Shown: one piece after another, positions 62,701 through 64,000 of the stretch
Layout of the letters: the number at the start of each line of letters is the position of its first letter
How positions within the stretch are numbered: the stretch's first letter is position 1
From: Nemertoderma westbladi
Lineage: Eukaryota > Xenacoelomorpha > Nemertodermatida > Nemertodermatidae
Direction: 5' to 3'
Assembly: GCA_032718475.1 (NCBI GenBank)
Contig: JAUCBJ010006683.1
Span: 1-64,000 of the forward strand
Length of the DNA stretch: 64,000 nt
Notes under the pieces: generated by a model
Told to the model about the DNA's origin: nothing
The model's input: the letters and a program-made list of their open reading frames with translations, nothing else
The model's database searches: none
Made by a program: the position numbers and the translations under genes

Positions 62701-64000
62701 ATGGACTCCATATAGGAGTACTGGTTCTAACAGCTGTATGATGGACTCCATATAGGAGTACTGGTTCTAACAGCTGTATGATGGACTCCATATAGGAGTA
62801 TTGATTATAACTGCTGTGGACTCCATATAGGAGTACTGGTTCTAACTTCTGATCGATGGACTCCATATAGGAGTACTGGTTCTAACTGCTGTATGATGGA
62901 CTCCATATAGGAGTACTGGTTCTAACTGCTGTATGATGGACTCCATATAGGAGTACTGGTTCTAACTTCTGATCGATGGACTCCATATAGGAGTACTGGT
63001 TCTAACTGCTGTATGATGGACTCCATATAGGAGTACTGGTTCTAACTGCCGTATGAAGGACTCCATATAGGAGTACTGGTTCTAACTGCTGTATGATGGA
63101 CTCCATATAGGAGTACTGATTCTAACTGCTGTATGATGGACTCCATATAGGAGTACTGGTTCTAACTGCCGTATGATGGACTCCATATAGGAGTACTGGT
63201 TCTAACTGCTGTATGATGGACTCCATATAGGAGTACTGATTCTAACTGCTGTATGATGGACTCCATATAGGAGTACTGGTTCTAACTTCTGATCGATGGA
63301 CTCCATATAGGAGTACTGGTTCTAACTGCTGTATGATGGACTCCATATAGGAGTACTGGTCCTATATAGGTGTACTGATTCTAACTGCTGTATGATGGTC
63401 TCCATATAGAAGTACTGGTTCTGACTGCTGTATGATGGACTCCATATAGGAGTACTGGTTCTATCTGCTGTATGATGGACTCCATATAGGAAGGAGTACT
63501 GGTTCTAACTGCTGTATGATGGACTCCATATAGGAGTACTGGTTCTAACTTCTGATTGATGGACTCCATATAGGAGTACTGGTTCTAACTGCTGTATGAT
63601 GGACTCCATATAGGAGTACTGGTTCTAACTGCTGTATGATGGACTCCATATAGGAGTACTGGTTCTAACTGCTGTATGATGGAATCCATATAGGAGTACT
63701 GGTTCTAACTTCTGATCGATGGACTCCATATAGGAGTACTGGTTCTAACTGCTGTATGATGGACTCCATATAGGAGTACTGGTTCTAACTGCTGTATGAT
63801 GGACTCCATATAGGAGTACTGGTTCTAACTTCTGATCGATGGACTCCATATAGGAGTACTGGTTCTAACTGCTGTATGATGGACTCCATATAGGAGTACT
63901 GGTTCTAACTGCCGTATGATGGACTCCATATAGGAGTACTGGTTCTAACTGCTGTATGATGGACTCCATATAGGAGTACTGGTTCTAACTGCTGTATGAT

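Larger units (their letters stand above)
25573..64000. repeat. 40-bp satellite array, right block
   Basis: This is the same satellite and orientation as the left block, running to the window end, so its far edge is not seen. By length it holds about 960 monomers. Variants special to parts of this block include GGCCTCCATATCGG (25630-29000), GATGGGCTCC and CATATATGAG (31600-38200), CTTATGATTGATGGACTGAC (41100-57300) and GGTCTGGTTC (60500-61500). Local stretches share variants and were therefore amplified together. No gene is supported in it. Confidence 0.97.

Noticed and set aside
25784-63569. Same minus-strand repeat frames in the right block
   Set aside because: Same reason; the lengths follow monomer length variants rather than selection for coding.
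425-64000. CRISPR-like regular repeats
   Set aside because: Repeats are directly tandem with no unique spacers, and the sequence is eukaryotic satellite with an LTR retrotransposon.

Overview
The window is eukaryotic satellite DNA interrupted by one long LTR retrotransposon. The retrotransposon is of the BEL/Pao type, a superfamily known mainly from animals, so the host is most likely a metazoan; nothing here identifies the species. No host protein gene, tRNA, rRNA or CRISPR array was found.

Layout. Positions 1-424 are AT-rich, non-repetitive sequence that looks like one edge of the array. From about 425 to 12976, and from 25573 to the end, the DNA is a head-to-tail satellite with a 40-bp monomer (about 42% GC), roughly 310 plus 960 monomer lengths. 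It carries length variants (35, 44 bp and others) arranged in higher-order repeats and kilobase-scale segmental duplications with offsets of 2213, 2693, 2663, 1447, 1319-2302, 1809 and 4632 bp. Each monomer holds a dyad, ACTCC-ATATA-GGAGT. The many short minus-strand reading frames in the array are by-products of the repeat.

The retrotransposon (12982-25567, 12,586 bp) has LTRs of 539 and 540 bp that differ by five substitutions and one indel. They are flanked by a 5-bp target duplication, GGAGT, taken from the satellite dyad. Internally it has: an unusually long Gag region with a GC-rich 37-residue repeat, a charged coiled coil, an Asn-rich stretch and a 20-residue Gly-rich repeat, followed by a BEL-type Gag core with a CCHC knuckle; a pol with protease, reverse transcriptase, RNase H, integrase and the BEL C-terminal domain; an array of GGTAC-GTA-GTACC repeats; a third coding region with three CCHC zinc knuckles; and a 3' end where a perfect 11-bp hairpin abuts the polypurine tract.

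Coding integrity. This copy cannot be read straight through. The reading frame changes at each of four G homopolymers (13-17 nt) in gag, five in-frame TAG/TGA stops are present, gag and pol overlap in different frames (+1), and the third coding region changes frame twice. Because the LTRs are nearly identical, insertion was recent, so the breaks are either sequence errors at homopolymers, defects inherited before a trans-mobilised insertion, or recoding. These alternatives are kept apart in the findings.
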